DNA of 16,135 nt from an uncultured bacterium. Lineage in GTDB: Bacteria; Bacillota; Clostridia; Oscillospirales; Ruminococcaceae. The translations under genes and the position numbers were made by a program. Location of the stretch: contig CAJMLV010000052.1 of NCBI GenBank assembly GCA_905214345.1, positions 1 to 16,135 of the forward strand, written 5' to 3'. Positions 13,236 through 16,135 of the stretch are shown here, piece by piece (the stretch's first letter is position 1; each line of letters opens with the position of its first letter). The notes below the pieces were generated by a model that saw only the letters and a program-made list of their open reading frames with translations, had not been told where the DNA came from and did no database searches.

Positions 13236-13900
13236 GGCAGGTCCCGGCGCTTTACGCCGGTTTCAACAGCCCAGATCGCCAGCTGTGTGCGGTCCCGCAG
13301 CCCCAACTTGCCCAGCACCGTACTGATGATGTTGCGCACCGTACCCTCCGACAGGCAAAGCTCGGCGGCAATTTCTTTGTTGGAAAGTCCGCGTCCCACC
13401 GACTGGACCACCGGCAGTTCCCCCTTGGTCAGGCTGGCGGCGCGCTCATCCTCTACCGGGATACTGGCTTCGCCGTGAGCCATGTTGGAAAACAGCTGGA
13501 TCATCTTGCTGGCAACATTGGGGTTGACCATGGCGCCGCCACTGTGGGCTACCCGGATGGCTTCGGCCAGCTCTGTGACGCCAGAACCTTTGAGCAGATA
13601 ACCGCTTGCGCCGTTTTTCAGTGCGCCAAACACATATTCGTCATCGACAAAGGTCGTCAGTACGATGACCTTTGTGGCGGGATATTTCTCTTTGATGGTG
13701 CGGGTGGCCTCAACACCATCCATTACCGGCATCCGTATGTCCATCAGCACAACGTCCGGCCGGTGTTTGGCCACACTTTCCACCGCGGCGCCGCCGTCGC
13801 TGACGGTATCCACCACTTCCATATCGGGGTTGACGTTCAGAACGATCTTCAGGCTCTGGCAGAACAGCTCCTGATCGTCCGCAATCACCACACGGATCAT
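13232..13900 (-). CDS. NarL/FixJ-type response regulator
   Basis: The 222-residue regulator has a receiver domain (acidic pair D8/D9, phosphoacceptor D54 in LMDIRMP, T82, and K104 in YLLKG) and a C-terminal LuxR-type helix-turn-helix (GLSNKEIAAELCLSEGTVRN, then GKLGLRDRTQLAIWAVE). The helix before it reads LTKGELPVVQSVGRG, where most family members have an LT.RE.EVL..-type sequence, so the first HTH helix is divergent. It overlaps the kinase gene by ATGA and the following binding protein by GTGA, indicating one coupled operon. It is presumably phosphorylated by the upstream kinase; the adjacent PTS promoter is a likely target. Confidence 0.95.
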   Translation of the reverse strand: MIRVVIADDQELFCQSLKIVLNVNPDMEVVDTVSDGGAAVESVAKHRPDVVLMDIRMPVMDGVEATRTIKEKYPATKVIVLTTFVDDEYVFGALKNGASGYLLKGSGVTELAEAIRVAHSGGAMVNPNVASKMIQLFSNMAHGEASIPVEDERAASLTKGELPVVQSVGRGLSNKEIAAELCLSEGTVRNIISTVLGKLGLRDRTQLAIWAVETGVKRRDLP

Positions 13901-15225
13901 ATCGATTCCTCTCCTTTTTGACGTGGCTGCAGTCGTGCCGTCAAGATAAAGCCCGAGCCCTCACCGGCCGGGCGGTTGCCGTATTCCAGGCTGCCGTGCA
14001 GCAATTCCAGCCGCTCCCGCATGTGCCGAAGTCCAAACCCCTCCGGCTGCCCCGGCGCCATGCCGATACCGTCATCCTTGACTGTAATGACCAGCTCCCG
14101 GTCGGTGCGGTCCAGCCGCACTTCGATGTTTCGGGCCTTGCCGTGCCGCACGGCGTTGGTCAGGCTTTCCTGCAATACCCGGTAAATGGCTTCCTCCTCA
14201 TCGGGGGCGAAGTCCATCTCTCCTGCGTTCTGGGTATAGGCCACTTTGGCGGCGGTCGTCAGGCAGAACTTCTCGATGGTATCCTCCAGCGCCTCGGCAA
14301 ATTTTCGGTGTTCCAGGGTATCGGGGCGCAGTGCGTTGATGGACCGCCGCACATCGTTCAGACCTTCCCGTGCGGTCTGGTTGGCCAGCTGCAGTTGCTG
14401 CTTGGCCTGTTCGGGAGCGTTATCCATCAGCACCAGACTGGCATCGGTGGTCATGATGATGCCGGTCAGCGTATGGCCCAGCGTGTCGTGGATTTCGCGC
14501 GCCAGGCGGTTGCGCTCCCGTAATTCAGCCATATGTTCGGTCTTGTCGGCATAGTCCTGCAACTGACGGTAACTTTCCTGCAGCTGCTCATTGAGCTGGT
14601 GTACCCGGGTGTTTTCCTCTTTCTGGGCCAGAAACAGCAGCACCAGAAAGACCACGAAAAGCAGCACATGCAGCGAGGTCAGCAGGCTTTCCACGCCGCT
14701 GAGCCAACTGCGGAAAGCGTAGGTGTAATAGGAAAGGTAAACGCTCAGCGGCACACTGGGAAACAGCGCCGCGGCGATGTTGTAATCCGCCAGGGCATAC
14801 AGGCCGGTCAGTACCGCAATGATGCCGGCCCGGCCCCTCCGGTCTTGAATGGTGTAGACCAGGTCGGCCAGCACCATCAGAAAAAATCCACGGTAATAGA
14901 AATTCAGGCTGGCGGCCTCCATGGCGGCCAGCAGAATCTCGGCCCCGAACAGGGCGGCGTGCAGCGCCGGACGCCCGGACGGCAGATGCGCCTTGCCCAG
15001 GATCAGCGCTGCCAGGGGCACAAACAGCCCCAAAGGAAGCAATGTCATCTGCCAGGGAGCGGCCGGAATCAGCCCCGCCTGGGCCAGAAAATCCCGGGCG
15101 GCAAACCCGCGGGCAATGCGCAGCACCGTTATGCCGCGCAGCAGGCAATAGTAGAGGACCAGTGCCAGGTTGATGACCAGCATCAGAGCGCGCAGGGTGC
15201 GCAATGTTTGGTCTTGTTTCATCAT
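13897..15225 (-). CDS. Six-TM sensor histidine kinase (HisKA_3 type)
   Basis: The product has 442 residues from the ATG at 15225, which overlaps the previous gene's TGA as ATGA; a GTG six bases earlier is possible. About six TM segments fill the first 200 residues, with only short loops and no large extracellular sensor domain. A coiled-coil linker (QKEENTRVHQLNEQLQESYR) leads to the dimerisation/phosphoacceptor domain LAREIHDTLGHTLTGI, with H246 phosphorylated. The HATPase part shows the N box (LQESLTNAVRHGKA), KDDGIGM and GFGLRHMRERL. The architecture is that of NarL-partner kinases of the DesK-like group. With no sensor domain of its own, it may take its signal from the binding protein encoded directly upstream (inferred). 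Confidence 0.94.
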   Translation of the reverse strand: MMKQDQTLRTLRALMLVINLALVLYYCLLRGITVLRIARGFAARDFLAQAGLIPAAPWQMTLLPLGLFVPLAALILGKAHLPSGRPALHAALFGAEILLAAMEAASLNFYYRGFFLMVLADLVYTIQDRRGRAGIIAVLTGLYALADYNIAAALFPSVPLSVYLSYYTYAFRSWLSGVESLLTSLHVLLFVVFLVLLFLAQKEENTRVHQLNEQLQESYRQLQDYADKTEHMAELRERNRLAREIHDTLGHTLTGIIMTTDASLVLMDNAPEQAKQQLQLANQTAREGLNDVRRSINALRPDTLEHRKFAEALEDTIEKFCLTTAAKVAYTQNAGEMDFAPDEEEAIYRVLQESLTNAVRHGKARNIEVRLDRTDRELVITVKDDGIGMAPGQPEGFGLRHMRERLELLHGSLEYGNRPAGEGSGFILTARLQPRQKGEESI

Positions 15226-16135
15226 TGCCACCCGCTTGTTCCATACGCTGCCACGTTATCCTGGGTCAGCAGGGTCACGAGCAGTACGATCTCTTTCTCA
15301 GGGGTGCCGCCGTCCATGGCCAGGTAGGCCTGGTCAACAGCAGTCTCAGCCATCTGGCTGAGCATCTGGGCGCTTGTGGCGGTCATCAATCCGTCGGCAA
15401 CCAGCACTTTGCCCTCCGGCGAGCCGTCCACGCCGTATACCAGGAACTGTCCGCGCAGCCCCGCTCCCTCGATGGCAGCCAGGGCCCCCAACGCACTGGG
15501 ATCGTTCAGCGCCATCACCACATTGGCCTCGGGATGGTCGGCCAGCAGCTGTTCCATCACCGGCATGGCGTTCTCGATCTGCCCGTCGGAGGAGCCAGAC
15601 CCTACGATGACAAAGTCGTCGTGCCCCTGCAGAGTGTCCACAAAGCCCTGGATGCGGTCGGCACCTGACCGGGCAGTCACATGCTCAAGCAGCAGGATGT
15701 TGGCGGAATCCCGCACACTGAGAAGGTGCTCGGCGCACTGTACCCCGGCCTGGTAATTGTCCGAAAGAATGGTGGAAGCAACCAGATGATCGTCCTTGAC
15801 CGGCGCGTCGATGACAATGACCGGTACGCCGGCATCGGCGGCCAACTGTACCCCTTCGCTGACGCCCTCCCAGTCCACGGGATTGACCAGCAAAGCCGAA
15901 ATTCCCAGTTCCAGCAGATCGGCAATTTCCTCGTTCTGGCGGTCCTGATCCATCACGGCATCCCGGGTCAGCAGCCGGTCGCCGTTGGCTTCTACCGCCG
16001 CCTGTACCCGGGCATCCAGTTCCTGGTAAAAGGGATTGTTCATCGTCATATAAGTGGCACCAATGAGCCGCTGGCCCTCGAGCTGGTCCGCCGAATGATC
16101 TTTCGGTATAAAAAGCAGGGGCACCAGCGCCGCCG
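15222..16135 (-). CDS. Ribose-binding-like sugar-binding protein (Peripla_BP_4), 5' end outside window
   Basis: The frame stays open to the right edge (AALVPLLFIPKDHS at the visible start, probably the end of a signal peptide or membrane anchor), so the GTG at 16124 is not the likely start. The body matches periplasmic binding proteins of the RbsB type: GATYMTMNNPFYQELDARVQ, DRQNEEIADLLELGISALLV, NPVDWEGVSEGVQLAADAGV, PVIVIDAP, and a second lobe with ALNDPSALGALAAIE and YGVDGSPEG. Such proteins bind monosaccharides. Its stop overlaps the kinase start by 4 bases (ATGA), so the two are translated together. The order binding protein-kinase-regulator, without transport genes, recalls XylFII-LytS-type sensor modules in other Bacillota. 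Confidence 0.92.
   Translation of the reverse strand, partial: AALVPLLFIPKDHSADQLEGQRLIGATYMTMNNPFYQELDARVQAAVEANGDRLLTRDAVMDQDRQNEEIADLLELGISALLVNPVDWEGVSEGVQLAADAGVPVIVIDAPVKDDHLVASTILSDNYQAGVQCAEHLLSVRDSANILLLEHVTARSGADRIQGFVDTLQGHDDFVIVGSGSSDGQIENAMPVMEQLLADHPEANVVMALNDPSALGALAAIEGAGLRGQFLVYGVDGSPEGKVLVADGLMTATSAQMLSQMAETAVDQAYLAMDGGTPEKEIVLLVTLLTQDNVAAYGTSGWQ

Noticed and set aside
12225..13478. A 417-residue plus-strand ORF opposite the solute-binding protein
   Set aside because: Shadow frame of the family-1 binding protein and regulator; no ribosome binding site or domain signature.

Overview
The window looks like a piece of a moderately GC-rich Bacillota chromosome, most likely a gut Oscillospiraceae (Faecalibacterium/Subdoligranulum/Gemmiger type). 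This is inferred from strong AGGAGG-type ribosome binding sites, rho-independent terminators, a mannose-family PTS, and codon use rich in GCC/CTG/GGC. No rRNA, tRNA, CRISPR array or intact transposase was seen.

Left part (1-2805, + strand): the C-terminal end of an extracytoplasmic protein cut by the window edge, then two membrane-protein genes: a DUF3592-like two-TM protein and a protein with two zinc ribbons. Their precise functions are unknown.

Middle part (2806-7783): an accessory, decaying region. It holds a frameshifted small gene on the - strand, an intact Fic-domain protein with its own promoter, a 77-aa hypothetical protein preceded by a likely gene remnant, an AT-richer gene desert with a long hairpin, a PfkB/fructokinase pseudogene lacking its catalytic end, and an N-terminal MATE-transporter remnant. 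Between the two last remnants lies an apparently functional pair: a PNPOx-like flavin split-barrel protein and an HxlR-family regulator. A perfect 10-bp-arm palindrome lies upstream of the first and a matching half-site upstream of the second.

Right part (7784-16135, all - strand): a sugar sensing and uptake locus. In transcription order it has a ribose-binding-like (Peripla_BP_4) protein open at the right edge, a six-TM histidine kinase, a NarL-type response regulator and a family-1 solute-binding protein, with overlapping ends and a strong terminator. After a roughly 290-bp regulatory gap comes a mannose-family PTS operon (EIIA, EIIB, EIIC, EIID) with its own terminator. A small two-TM protein and a Cof-type HAD phosphatase follow, closed by another terminator. 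The inferred logic is that an extracellular sugar is bound by the binding protein(s), signalled through the kinase/regulator, and taken up as sugar phosphate by the adjacent PTS; the HAD enzyme may act on sugar phosphates. No ABC permease or ATPase is present, so the two binding proteins are better explained as sensory than as transport components.
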